From Actinomycetes bacterium (GTDB lineage: Bacteria; Actinomycetota; Actinomycetes; Actinomycetales; Cellulomonadaceae), in the NCBI GenBank assembly GCA_021778635.1, contig JAJYCD010000004.1:17210-81209 (forward strand): 64,000 nucleotides of DNA, read 5' to 3'. Each line of letters opens with the position of its first letter. Positions within the stretch are counted from its first letter, which is position 1. Both the position numbers and the translations under genes were made by a program. The notes beneath the pieces were generated by a model. That model searched no databases, was not told the DNA's origin, and saw only the letters and a program-made list of their open reading frames with translations. This document shows, in pieces, positions 8,673-17,779 of this stretch.

Positions 8673-11185
8673 GAGGTGGCCCTCACCAGGAGCGCGACCG
8701 GGAGTCGGTCGAGCAGCGGCCCGACGGGCTGGACGCCGCCCAGGGTCGCGCGACCGGTCAGGACGTCGTGCCACTCGCCGTCGGGCAGAGCGACCGTGTG
8801 CTCGCCCCACCCCCCGAGCCGATCGAGAGCGATCGCGAGCCGTGTCGCGACGACGACGACCCGGGCGTCCCCGGCCACCATGCGCGCGTAGGAGATCGTG
8901 TGACCCGACGAGTGCGCGAGGGCGACGAACCCGGCCTCCGCGCCGACGAAAGCCTCGGGACTGTCACGTCGGGTCCGCAGCGCACGGGAGGTGACGACCA
9001 GCTTCTCGTCCGCGAGGTCGCGGGGACCCGCGCCGTCGTCGAGGCGAGCGAGCCGGGCCGCGATCGCGGCGGTGTGCACCGGCCGTCGGTTGTCCGGGTC
9101 GACCAGGGCGATCGAGGTCACCTCGGTGCCCTGGTAGACGTCGGCGACCCCGGGGAGGGTGAGCTGGACCAGAGTGGTGCCGAGCGTCGCGGCGCGCACC
9201 GCATCGCGGGTGCGCTCCTCCCAGGCGGTCAGCAGGGCGACCACCGCGGGATCGGCGAGAGCGCGACGAGCCACGTCCAGGACGGCGGACTCGTACGCCG
9301 CGTCCGGTGCGGTCCAGGTCGTCCGTGCGCCGGCCTCGCGCGTCGCCTTGACGAGATACGCGGCGAGCCGCTCGCCCTCGACCGGCCCGTCCGAGCTCCA
9401 GGTCCCCACGAGGGTCTGCCACAGGAGGTTCTCGGTCCGCCCGTCCAGCAGCGCGCTCCGGTACGCGGCGGATGCGGTGCGCAGTCGGTCGACGAGTCGG
9501 GACCACTCGGTCGGTACCTCGGACAGGACGCCGAGGCGGGCACGCACGTCGCTGCTGCGCTTGGTGTCATGGGTCGACAGGGTCGTGAGGCCGAGGGGGG
9601 TCTGGGACTGCGCCCGCGCCGCCCAGGACGCGAGCTCGGTCGGGGTCAGCGCGAACCGCGCGGGTTCACCACCGACCTCGCACAGGCCGACGAGCTGCGT
9701 CCAGCGGTAGAACGCGGTGTCCTCGACGCCCTTGGCCATCACGGCGCCGCAGGTCTGCTGGAACCGCACCACGAGCTCGTCCCGCCGCGCGCTGCGGGTC
9801 CGGCCCGCGCTGCCGGCCTCGCGACCGAGGAGGAGGTCGACCAGCACGTCCATGGTCTCGGCGCGCTCGGGGGCGAGCCTCTCGCGAGCGATCCGCGCAG
9901 CGGTCTCGAGCGCGTCGACGGAGTCCGGGTGCACGGGCGCACCGGGGACGACGTACGCGCGGTAGCGGTCGAACGCGACGAGCAGCTCGACCAGGCAGTC
10001 GTGCAGCGAGCGCCAGGTGTGGTCCCGGAGGCGGAGGTCCTCGTGGCAGATGGTGGCGGCGAGCTCGGTGAGGCGGTACACCTCCGCGTACAGCGCGCCG
10101 TCGACGATCTCGCGCTTCGCCGCCTCGACGATCGACGGGAGCGCGTCGGAGGTGTCGCCGGTGAGGCGGTGCATCACGGAGCCGAGCACCGCGGCGCCGC
10201 TCGGGTCGACGAACGCCTGCTGGATGCGCCACAGGGCGTCGTAGCCGGTGGTCCCGGCGGTGTCCCAGTCGCCCGGGAGCTCCTCGTCGCCCTGCAGGAT
10301 CTTCTCGACGACGACCCACGCGCCGCCCGAGCGCTCCCGCAGGCGCGACAGGTAGCCGGCAGGGTCGGCGAGGCCGTCGGGGTGGTCGATCCGCAGCCCG
10401 TCGATGGTTCCGTCGGCGATCAGGTCGAGCACGAGCGCATGGGTCGCGTCGAACACGTCGGGGTCCTCGACGCGGATCGCGGCCAGGGTCTCGACGTCGA
10501 AGAACCGCCGGTAGTTGAGCTCCTCGTCGGCCACCCGCCAGTACGCGAGGCGGTAGTGCTGGCGCTCGACGAGCTCGCCGAGCGGCAGCTGCTCGGTTCC
10601 CGCCCGGACCGGGAACACGTGGTCGTGGTAGCGGAGGACCGTGCGCGGTGCATCCTCGCCGGGGATCGTCGCGACGTCGAGGACGAGCTCGTCCCGGGCG
10701 AGCACCGTGCCGATGCGGTCGCCGAGCACGGGCATGAGGACCGCGCCCGCGCCGGCCGACCAGTCGACGTCGAACCAGGCCGCGTACGGCGACTCGGGAC
10801 CGTCGGCCAGCACGGACCACAACGCGCGGTTGTGCCACGCCGGGGTCGGGACGGCCATGTGGTTGGGGACGATGTCCAGCACGAGCCCGAGACCGGCGGC
10901 GCGCGCCGTGGCGGCGAGCCGCCGCAGCGCCGGGAGACCGCCGAGGGCCGGTGCGATCTCCCGGTGGTCCACGACGTCGTACCCGTGGGTCGAGCCGGGC
11001 GCCGCCCGGAGCACGGGGGAGAGGTAGACGTGCGTGACGCCGAGGTCGGCCAGGTACGGCACGCGCGCGCCGACGTCGTCGAACGTGAGGTCCTCGCCGA
11101 GCTGGACCCGGTAGGTCGAGACCGGGACCGGTCGACCTGGTGCGGGCAGTCGCCGCGCCGGGGTCGTCGTCCGGGTGTCCGTCAC
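8669..11185 (-). CDS. treY: Maltooligosyltrehalose synthase
   Basis: An 838-aa GH13 intramolecular transglucosidase that turns the reducing-end alpha-1,4 bond of a maltodextrin into alpha,alpha-1,1. Signatures are the N-terminal TYRVQLGEDLTFDDVGARVPYL, LGLVLDIVPNHMAVP, nucleophile region GLRIDHPDGLADP, acid/base VVVEKILQGDEELP and LSTHDTKRSSDVRARL near residue 545. The Arg-rich insertion and total length match the family. The start is GTG 11185 and overlaps the glgX stop by 4 bp. The stop overlaps the treZ start by 4 bp. Tight coupling implies matched expression of the three enzymes. Confidence 0.96.
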   Translation of the reverse strand: MTDTRTTTPARRLPAPGRPVPVSTYRVQLGEDLTFDDVGARVPYLADLGVTHVYLSPVLRAAPGSTHGYDVVDHREIAPALGGLPALRRLAATARAAGLGLVLDIVPNHMAVPTPAWHNRALWSVLADGPESPYAAWFDVDWSAGAGAVLMPVLGDRIGTVLARDELVLDVATIPGEDAPRTVLRYHDHVFPVRAGTEQLPLGELVERQHYRLAYWRVADEELNYRRFFDVETLAAIRVEDPDVFDATHALVLDLIADGTIDGLRIDHPDGLADPAGYLSRLRERSGGAWVVVEKILQGDEELPGDWDTAGTTGYDALWRIQQAFVDPSGAAVLGSVMHRLTGDTSDALPSIVEAAKREIVDGALYAEVYRLTELAATICHEDLRLRDHTWRSLHDCLVELLVAFDRYRAYVVPGAPVHPDSVDALETAARIARERLAPERAETMDVLVDLLLGREAGSAGRTRSARRDELVVRFQQTCGAVMAKGVEDTAFYRWTQLVGLCEVGGEPARFALTPTELASWAARAQSQTPLGLTTLSTHDTKRSSDVRARLGVLSEVPTEWSRLVDRLRTASAAYRSALLDGRTENLLWQTLVGTWSSDGPVEGERLAAYLVKATREAGARTTWTAPDAAYESAVLDVARRALADPAVVALLTAWEERTRDAVRAATLGTTLVQLTLPGVADVYQGTEVTSIALVDPDNRRPVHTAAIAARLARLDDGAGPRDLADEKLVVTSRALRTRRDSPEAFVGAEAGFVALAHSSGHTISYARMVAGDARVVVVATRLAIALDRLGGWGEHTVALPDGEWHDVLTGRATLGGVQPVGPLLDRLPVALLVRATS

Positions 11186-13428
11186 GAACGAGCCGTCTGC
11201 GCCGCGGTGGCCGCCGAGGCGTCCGGGAGAGTGTCCGCCGGGGAGGCGGCCGGAGTGTCCGCCGACGTCACGGCTGACGCCGGATCGGGAGCGGGGACCG
11301 ATGCGATCTCACGACGGAGCAGCGGCGGGCGCGTCAGGACGACGAGGGAGCGGTGCTCGAGAGCGACCTCGGCGCCCGCCCGGAACACGGTGCCCGGGGT
11401 GACCTGGGAGTCGGTGTCGAGCACCGCCGTCCACGTGACGCCGTACTCCTCGCCGGGCAGCGTGAACGGCAGCTTCTCCGCCTGCGCGTTGAACAGGACC
11501 AGGAAGCTGTCGTCGACGATCTCCTCGCCGCGCAGGTCCGGCTCCATGATCGCGTCGCCGTTGAGGAAGACCATCACCGCGCGGGCGTGGTCCTCGTGCC
11601 ACGCGGAGTCGGACATGTGCTGGCCGGTCGGCGTGAGCCAGGCGATGTCGCGCAGCTCGGACTCGCCGCCGTGCTCGGCCGATCCCGCGAAGAACCGACG
11701 CCGCCGGAAGACCGGGTGCTCGCGGCGCAGGTGGACCAGCGTGCGACTGAACTCGAGCAGCGCGGCCCGCGACGTGTCGATGTCCCAGTCGACCCACGAC
11801 AGGGCGTTGTCCTGGCAGTACACGTTGTTGTTGCCCTGCTGGGTGCGGCCGAGCTCGTCGCCGTGGGCGATCATCGGGACGCCCTGGGACAGCAGGAGCG
11901 TCGCCATGAAGTTGCGCTTCTGACGCGCGCGCAGCTTCATCACGTCCGGTGACGTCGTCGGACCCTCGACACCGCAGTTCCAGGACCGGTTGTGGCTCTC
12001 GCCGTCGTTGTTGCCCTCACCGTTGGACTCGTTGTGCTTCTCGTCGTACGAGACCAGGTCCGTCAGGGTGAAGCCGTCGTGCGCCGTGACGAAGTTCACC
12101 GACGCGATCGGGCGGCGGCCGGTGTGCTCGTAGAGGTCCGAGGAACCGGTGAGCCTGCTGGCGAACTCGCCGAGCGTCGACGGCTCGCCGCGCCAGAAGT
12201 CCCGGACGGTGTCGCGGTACTTCCCGTTCCACTCCGACCACAACGGGGGGAACCCGCCGACCTGGTAGCCGCCGTCGCCGAGGTCCCACGGCTCCGCGAT
12301 GAGCTTGACCTGGGAGATCACCGGGTCCTGCTGGACGATGTCGAAGAAGGCCGACAGCCGGTCGACCTCGTGGAACTGCCGGGCGAGGGTCGCCGCGAGG
12401 TCGAACCGGAACCCGTCGACGTGCATGTCCTGCACCCAGTAGCGCAGCGAGTCCATGATCAGCTGCAGCACGTGCGGCGACCGCATGAGCAGCGAGTTCC
12501 CGGTGCCGGTCGTGTCGAAGTAGTGCGCCTGGTCCTCGTCCACGAGCCGGTAGTAGTTCGCGTTGTCGATGCCGCGGAAGCCGAGCGTCGGGCCCAGGTG
12601 GTTGCCCTCGGCCGTGTGGTTGTACACGACGTCGAGGATCACCTCGATGTCGGCCGCGTGCAGGGCCTTGACCATGCTCTTGAACTCCTGGACCTGCTGG
12701 CCGCCGTCCGGGTACGCCGCGTAGCCGTTGTGCGGTGCGAAGAAGCCGATCGTGTTGTAGCCCCAGTAGTTGGACAGCCCCTTGGCCACGAGGGACGGGT
12801 CGTTGACGAACTGGTGGACCGGCATGAGCTCGACCGCGGTCACGCCGAGGGACGTGAGGTGCTCGATCACGGCCGGGTGGGCGAGCGCGGCGTAGGTGCC
12901 GCGCTGCTCCTCGGGGACACCCGGGTGCAGCTCGGTGAGACCGCGCACGTGCGCCTCGTAGATGACGCTGTTGTGGTACTCGTGCTGCGGCGGCCGGTCG
13001 TGGCCCCAGTCGAAGAACGGGTTGACGACGACGCACGTCATGGTGTGGCCGAGGGAGTCGTCGTCGTTGCGCTGGTTCTCGTCGCCGAACTCGTACGAGA
13101 AGAGCGACGGGTCACCGTCGACGCGACCGTCGATCGCCTTCGCGTACGGGTCGAGGAGCAGCTTCGACGGGTTGCAGCGCTGCCCGTTGGCCGGGTCGTA
13201 GGGACCGTGGACGCGGTACCCGTAGTGCTGGCCGGGCTGAAGCGCCGGGACGTACCCGTGCCACACGAAGGCGTCCACCTCCGGGAGGTCGATCCGCTCC
13301 TCGGTGCCGTCCGGTGCGATGAGGCACAGCTCGACACGCTCGGCCGCCTCGGAGAAGAGCGCGAAGTTCGTCCCGGTTCCGTCGTAGGTCGCTCCGAGCG
13401 GGTACGCACGTCCTGGCCAGATCTGCAT
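11182..13428 (-). CDS. glgX: Glycogen debranching enzyme GlgX
   Basis: A 748-aa GH13 isoamylase-type debranching enzyme. It trims alpha-1,6 branches of glycogen so that TreY receives linear maltodextrins. The N-terminal CBM48 module (GTNFALFSEAAERVELCLI) is followed by barrel motifs VILDVVYNHTAEG, GFRFDLAATLAR (nucleophile Asp), LIAEPWDLGDGGYQVGGFPP (acid/base Glu) and FVTAHDGFTLTDLVSY. HGDELGRTQQGNNNVYCQDN is also typical. The start is ATG 13428. An upstream extension to 13659 is unlike the family. It is the first gene of the three-gene trehalose operon. The last 60 residues are Ala/Pro/Ser-rich, beyond the usual C-terminus. Confidence 0.96.
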   Translation of the reverse strand: MQIWPGRAYPLGATYDGTGTNFALFSEAAERVELCLIAPDGTEERIDLPEVDAFVWHGYVPALQPGQHYGYRVHGPYDPANGQRCNPSKLLLDPYAKAIDGRVDGDPSLFSYEFGDENQRNDDDSLGHTMTCVVVNPFFDWGHDRPPQHEYHNSVIYEAHVRGLTELHPGVPEEQRGTYAALAHPAVIEHLTSLGVTAVELMPVHQFVNDPSLVAKGLSNYWGYNTIGFFAPHNGYAAYPDGGQQVQEFKSMVKALHAADIEVILDVVYNHTAEGNHLGPTLGFRGIDNANYYRLVDEDQAHYFDTTGTGNSLLMRSPHVLQLIMDSLRYWVQDMHVDGFRFDLAATLARQFHEVDRLSAFFDIVQQDPVISQVKLIAEPWDLGDGGYQVGGFPPLWSEWNGKYRDTVRDFWRGEPSTLGEFASRLTGSSDLYEHTGRRPIASVNFVTAHDGFTLTDLVSYDEKHNESNGEGNNDGESHNRSWNCGVEGPTTSPDVMKLRARQKRNFMATLLLSQGVPMIAHGDELGRTQQGNNNVYCQDNALSWVDWDIDTSRAALLEFSRTLVHLRREHPVFRRRRFFAGSAEHGGESELRDIAWLTPTGQHMSDSAWHEDHARAVMVFLNGDAIMEPDLRGEEIVDDSFLVLFNAQAEKLPFTLPGEEYGVTWTAVLDTDSQVTPGTVFRAGAEVALEHRSLVVLTRPPLLRREIASVPAPDPASAVTSADTPAASPADTLPDASAATAAQTARS

Positions 13429-13534
13429 GCGGACAAGACTGCCAGTCCGAGCGCCCCGCGTCGTCATCAACGGTGCGGTCAGCACGGTCGACCCGCGACT
13501 GCTCCTCGGTCGGACCGAGCCCCGCACCCGTGGC

Positions 13535-14200
13535 TCACGCCGCGGGGCTCGCGGTCGATCGAGCGGGTCTGTGCCGAGGTGCGCGCAGGTGCTGCAGCGC
13601 ATCGAGCAGGACCCGGTTGAAGGCGATCGGCGCGTGGGTGTTGACGTCGTGACCCGCACCCGGCACCACGGTCAGGAAGGTCCCGGGGCGGGCCGCGAGG
13701 AAGCGACGCTCCTCGAGCCGGAGCGGATCGAGACGGCCGTTGACGAGCCACACCGGGACGAGGATGCGGCGCAGGTCGCCGAGGACCGAGTGTCCGCTGA
13801 GTGCCGCGAGCATGTCCGTGACGACGTGCCAGGTTCCGCCGCGAGGACGCCGGAGCCGAGCGATCTGCTGCGACACGCGGCGGTAGGAGGTCAGCGGCTT
13901 GCCGCGGATCTCCGTCGAGCAGCCGGACACGAGGACTCCCGCGAGCTTGTCGTGATGGTCCGCCGCGTAGGCCAGCGCCGAGTAGCCGCCGAGCGAGAGA
14001 CCGACGAGGAGCGGAGGGCTCGCGCACCCGTCGACCGCGCGGTCGATCGTCTCGAGGGCACCGGCGAGCGTGAAGCGCTCCGACGTCCGGGCGCCGTGCC
14101 CGGGAAGGTCGACCGCGACGCAGTCATGGCCGGAGAGTCCCATCGCGACCACCTGGGCGGACCAGATGTCCGCGGACGTGCGTGTGCCGTGGACGAACAC
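13535..14200 (-). CDS. Alpha/beta-fold hydrolase
   Basis: A 221-aa hydrolase of about the minimum size for this fold. Visible elements are the oxyanion strand FVHGTRTSADIW, VAVDLPGHG, the nucleophile elbow GLSLGGYSAL, the acidic strand VPVWLVNGRLDPL and the catalytic His in VVPGAGHDVN. The start is GTG 14200, but homologous-looking coding sense (WWPPPERTSIIDRPLV) continues upstream in frame without any ATG, GTG or TTG before a stop. The annotated N-terminus may therefore be incomplete or the start unusual. It lies 141 bp after the ABC exporter gene on the same strand. Substrate unknown. Confidence 0.8.
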   Translation of the reverse strand: MFVHGTRTSADIWSAQVVAMGLSGHDCVAVDLPGHGARTSERFTLAGALETIDRAVDGCASPPLLVGLSLGGYSALAYAADHHDKLAGVLVSGCSTEIRGKPLTSYRRVSQQIARLRRPRGGTWHVVTDMLAALSGHSVLGDLRRILVPVWLVNGRLDPLRLEERRFLAARPGTFLTVVPGAGHDVNTHAPIAFNRVLLDALQHLRAPRHRPARSTASPAA

Positions 14201-14341
14201 GAGGGGGCGGTCGATGATGGACGTCCGTTCCGGGGGAGGCCACCAGGGTACGCGGTCAACCTGGGAGCGCCCCGATCGTCCGGTACCCGGCCGTGCCGCG
14301 CCCCGGCGCGCGCTGCGACTCCGCTCGACGGTCCCCGACCG

Positions 14342-16249
14342 TCACGCTGCCTGGTCGGCGAACTGGGTCCGGTAGAGCTCGGCGTACAACCCGCCGGCGG
14401 CGAGCAGCTCGTCGTGGGTACCGCGCTCGACGACGCGCCCGCGGTCGACGACGGCGATGACATCGGCTCGTCGGACGGTCGAGAGACGGTGCGCGATCAC
14501 GATCGACGTCCGTCCGGTCATCGCGGTGTCGAGTGCGTCCTGGACCGCGGCCTCGGACTCGGAGTCGAGGTGCGCGGTGGCCTCGTCCAGCACGATGACG
14601 CGCGGCGAGCGCAGGAGCAGGCGGGCGATCGCGATGCGCTGCTTCTCACCGCCGGACAGCCGATGACCTCGGTCCCCGACCATCGTGTCGAGGCCGTCGG
14701 GGAGCCGACGCACCAGGTCGTCGATGTGCGCCGCGGCGAGCGCGCGATGGAGCTGGGCGTCGTCCGCGCCCGGTTCGGCGTAGAGCAGGTTGTTCCGCAC
14801 GGTGTCGTGGAACAGGTGCGCGTCCTGGCTCACCATCCCCACCGCGACGTGCAGGGAGGCCTGGGTGATCGTGCGGAGGTCGTGGCCGCCGATCCGCACG
14901 CTGCCGCTGGTCGGGTCGTAGAGGCGCAGGACGAGGCCGCCGAGGGTCGTCTTCCCCGCACCGCTCGGCCCGACGAGGGCGAGCATCCGACCCGGCTCCA
15001 CCGCCAGCGTGACGTCGTCGATGACGTCGGCGTCGTCCGGGCGGCGGTCGGCGTCCTCGGCGACGAGGTCCTCCGCGGCGCCGCCGGGCCGTTGCTCCAT
15101 CGACGCCAGGGACACGCGGGAGATCGTCGGGTAGCGGAACGAGACGCCGCTCAGCTCGACGCCGAGCGGCCCGTCCGGCAGCGGCACGGCATCGGGCGCG
15201 TCGGAGACCAGTGGTTCGAGGTCGAGCACCTCGAAGACGCGCTCGAAGGAGACGAGCGCCGTCATGATGTCGACCTGGACGTTGCTCAGGGCGGTGACCG
15301 GCCCGTACAGCCGTCCGAGCAGGCCGGCGAACGCGACGAGGGTGCCGATCGTGACGCTCCCGCTGATCGCCAGCCACCCGCCGACGCCGTAGACGAACGC
15401 CGTCGCGATCGACGCCATCGCTCCCAGCGCGGCGAAGAAGACGCGGTTGCTCATCGCGATCCTCACGCCGATGTCGCGGACCCGACCCGCGCGCTCGGTG
15501 AACTCGGCGCTCTCCCGCTCCGGGGTGCCGAACAGCGTCACGAGCAGCGCACCGGCGACGTTGAACCGCTCGGTCATGCGGTTGCCGAGCTCGGCGTTGA
15601 GCTGCATGCCCTCGCGCGTGAGGCCGGCCAGACGGCGCCCGACGCGGCGTGCCGGCAGCAGGAGCACCGGGACGATGAGCAGCGCGCAGACCGTGATCTG
15701 CCACGACAGCGCGAGCATGGTCGTCAGCACCACGACGACGGACACGACGTTCGAGACGACGCCCGAGAGCGTCGAGGTGAACGCCTGCTGCGCGCCGATG
15801 ACGTCGGAGTTCAGCCGCGTGACGAGCGAGCCCGTCTGGGTGCGGGTGAAGAACGCGATCGACTGCTTCTGGACGTGGGTGAAGACGTCCGTCCGCAGGT
15901 CGAAGATGAGGCCCTCGCCGATGCGCGAGGAGTACCACCGCTGGAGGAGGTTCAGTCCGGCCTCGGCGATCGCCACGACCGCCACGAGCGAGGCGAGGAC
16001 GACCACGAGCCGGCGATCGCGACCGCCGACACCCTCGTCGACGATGCGTTGGAGGAGCAGCGGCGTCGCGACGACCAGCAGCGAGGCGACGACCACCAGC
16101 ACGAGGAAGACGGCGACCTGCACCCGGTACGGACGGGCGTAGGCGAGGATGCGACGCGAGGTCCCGGGGGCCAGGCGGTGACCGGTGACGCGGGCGTCCT
16201 GGCGGTAGGAGCGGAGCGAGGACAACTCGCTCCGGTGGCTCATGGACAT
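14342..16249 (-). CDS. ABC exporter half-transporter (TMD-NBD fusion)
   Basis: A 635-aa membrane protein with six membrane segments in the first 330 residues and then an ATPase domain. The nucleotide-binding domain shows Walker A LVGPSGAGKTTLGG, a Q-loop in GMVSQDAHLF, the signature LSGGEKQRIAIARLL, Walker B VIVLDEATAHLD and the H-loop IVIAHRLSTV. It should work as a homodimer or with another half-transporter to export lipids, drugs or peptides. A roughly 45-residue Arg/Asp-rich insertion between the TMD and Walker A (around MEQRPGGAAEDLVAEDADR) is longer than usual. The best start is the first ATG at 16249; a second lies two codons on. Confidence 0.93.
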   Translation of the reverse strand: MSMSHRSELSSLRSYRQDARVTGHRLAPGTSRRILAYARPYRVQVAVFLVLVVVASLLVVATPLLLQRIVDEGVGGRDRRLVVVLASLVAVVAIAEAGLNLLQRWYSSRIGEGLIFDLRTDVFTHVQKQSIAFFTRTQTGSLVTRLNSDVIGAQQAFTSTLSGVVSNVVSVVVVLTTMLALSWQITVCALLIVPVLLLPARRVGRRLAGLTREGMQLNAELGNRMTERFNVAGALLVTLFGTPERESAEFTERAGRVRDIGVRIAMSNRVFFAALGAMASIATAFVYGVGGWLAISGSVTIGTLVAFAGLLGRLYGPVTALSNVQVDIMTALVSFERVFEVLDLEPLVSDAPDAVPLPDGPLGVELSGVSFRYPTISRVSLASMEQRPGGAAEDLVAEDADRRPDDADVIDDVTLAVEPGRMLALVGPSGAGKTTLGGLVLRLYDPTSGSVRIGGHDLRTITQASLHVAVGMVSQDAHLFHDTVRNNLLYAEPGADDAQLHRALAAAHIDDLVRRLPDGLDTMVGDRGHRLSGGEKQRIAIARLLLRSPRVIVLDEATAHLDSESEAAVQDALDTAMTGRTSIVIAHRLSTVRRADVIAVVDRGRVVERGTHDELLAAGGLYAELYRTQFADQAA

Positions 16250-16322
16250 GACCTGATCCTCACACCCTTCCGAGCGCGGGCCGGCATCGGTGCGCGTCGG
16301 GCCGCGCCGTGGGCGACAGCTC

Positions 16323-17609
16323 TCAGACGCGACCGGTCGTCATGTCCAGGAGTCGCGGCAGGATCGTGTCCCCGGCGACCCGGAGCCCGTCGTGGAGGAA
16401 CTCGTTCGTGACCCAGACCCGGGCGTTCCCGACGGCCTTCGCGGTCTGCGTCGCGAGGTCGAGGTCGACGTACGGGTCGTCGACGTACTGGACCGCCGCG
16501 ACCGGGACCTCGTTGGCGGCCAGGCGCGCGGCGTCGTAGACGCGGGGCCACTCCGTGCGCGCCGCGAGCAGCTCAGCCGCAGCTCGGAACGGCCGCAGCG
16601 CCCGGTACTGCTCGAACATCCACGGGAACATCATCTCGCCGGTGAGCTGCAGCGGCCGGGCGTCGGTCGCCAGCTCGGGGCGCTCGTCGCGGACCCGCTG
16701 CGCGGCCCACCCGGACGGTCCGGCGCCCTGCTGGTAGATGCTCTCCTGCAGCACCGCGTAGAGCGGGTTGTCGTCGAATCCGGTCGCCTCCTGGACCGCC
16801 GAGGTGAAGCCGTCGGACAGGGTCGGTTCGATCGTCGCCGACCACGCGGTGTCGAGGAGCCAGTGCAGCTGCTCGAAGCCCGTGCTCATCCCGAACCTCA
16901 TGCCGAGGGTCTGGAGCCGCTCGACCGTGAACGGGTCGCCGTTCGGGAGCCGGACACCGCCGTCGGCGAGATGGTCGGCGATCGACGCGAGACGTTCCTG
17001 GTCCTGCGGGTAGCGGTGGTGGTACGCGGCGTTCCGGTGCGCCATGTGGGGATAGGTGCGCCGGTAGACGGTCTCCGCGTCGGCGTCGATCCCGATCAGG
17101 CCACCGGTGACGTAGCACGCGGTCAGCGCCTCGGGGGCGCTCGACAGGTACGCGAGCGTGAGGAAACCGCCGTAGCTCTGGCCGAGCGTCGCCCATCGAG
17201 CACCGCCGTACACGGTGCGTCGCACGTGCTCGGCGTCCGCGACGATCGCGTCCTGACGGAAGCAGGCCAGCACGTCGGCCTGGTCCTCGGCCGAGCCGAC
17301 CGTGGTGATCCAGTGGCCGTCGACGCGCGAGCTGCGACCCGTCCCGCGCTGGTCGAGCAGCACGACGCGATGGGTCTCGAGCGCCGTGGACCACCAGCCC
17401 GAGGCCGTCGGGCGCGGGCCCTCGCCGCCCGGGCCGCCCTGGAGGAACAGCAGCAGGGGGAGGTCCTCGCTCGCGCGCGCCGGGTCGACGATCTCGCGGA
17501 CGAAGACCGTCAGCGTGGGCGAGCCGTCGGGCCGGTCCCATCGCAGGGGCACCGAGACCTCGTGCTCGCGGACGTGGATGCCGGGGATCGTGTACTCGGC
17601 GACGAGCAT
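16323..17609 (-). CDS. Alpha/beta hydrolase of the proline iminopeptidase (S33) type
   Basis: A 428-aa protein with S33 peptidase features: the oxyanion region LLFLQGGPGGEGPRP, LLDQRGTGRSSRV, the nucleophile elbow GQSYGGFLTLAYL and the C-terminal His in TNEFLHDGLRVAGD. Family members remove N-terminal proline or act on related amides and esters, often in the cytosol. No signal peptide is seen. ATG 17609 is chosen because the upstream 58-residue extension is a Pro/His/Thr repeat encoded by a tandem repeat and is not part of the fold. The promoter/leader of this gene therefore contains the 16-bp repeat at 17628-17675. Confidence 0.85.
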   Translation of the reverse strand: MLVAEYTIPGIHVREHEVSVPLRWDRPDGSPTLTVFVREIVDPARASEDLPLLLFLQGGPGGEGPRPTASGWWSTALETHRVVLLDQRGTGRSSRVDGHWITTVGSAEDQADVLACFRQDAIVADAEHVRRTVYGGARWATLGQSYGGFLTLAYLSSAPEALTACYVTGGLIGIDADAETVYRRTYPHMAHRNAAYHHRYPQDQERLASIADHLADGGVRLPNGDPFTVERLQTLGMRFGMSTGFEQLHWLLDTAWSATIEPTLSDGFTSAVQEATGFDDNPLYAVLQESIYQQGAGPSGWAAQRVRDERPELATDARPLQLTGEMMFPWMFEQYRALRPFRAAAELLAARTEWPRVYDAARLAANEVPVAAVQYVDDPYVDLDLATQTAKAVGNARVWVTNEFLHDGLRVAGDTILPRLLDMTTGRV

Positions 17610-17627
17610 GGGACGTCGGCCTTCTCT

Positions 17628-17675
17628 CGTGGGGTCGGACGGTCGTGGGGTCGGACGGTCGTGGGGTCGGACGGT
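17628..17675. repeat. Three perfect 16-bp tandem repeats upstream of the S33 hydrolase
   Basis: The unit CGTGGGGTCGGACGGT occurs three times without mismatch, then decays into shorter CGTG-GGTCCGG copies to about 17702. It starts 19 bp before the ATG of the 16323-17609 gene, so it lies in the leader or promoter. A copy-number change would alter promoter spacing. Confidence 0.9.
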
Positions 17676-17779
17676 CGTGTGGTCCGGCGTGGTGTGGTCC
17701 GGAAGGGTGCGGTGACGGTCCGAGGGGCACGGAGGTCGCACGGACGCGTCCCGCACCGCCGACCCGGGTGGTGACCAGG

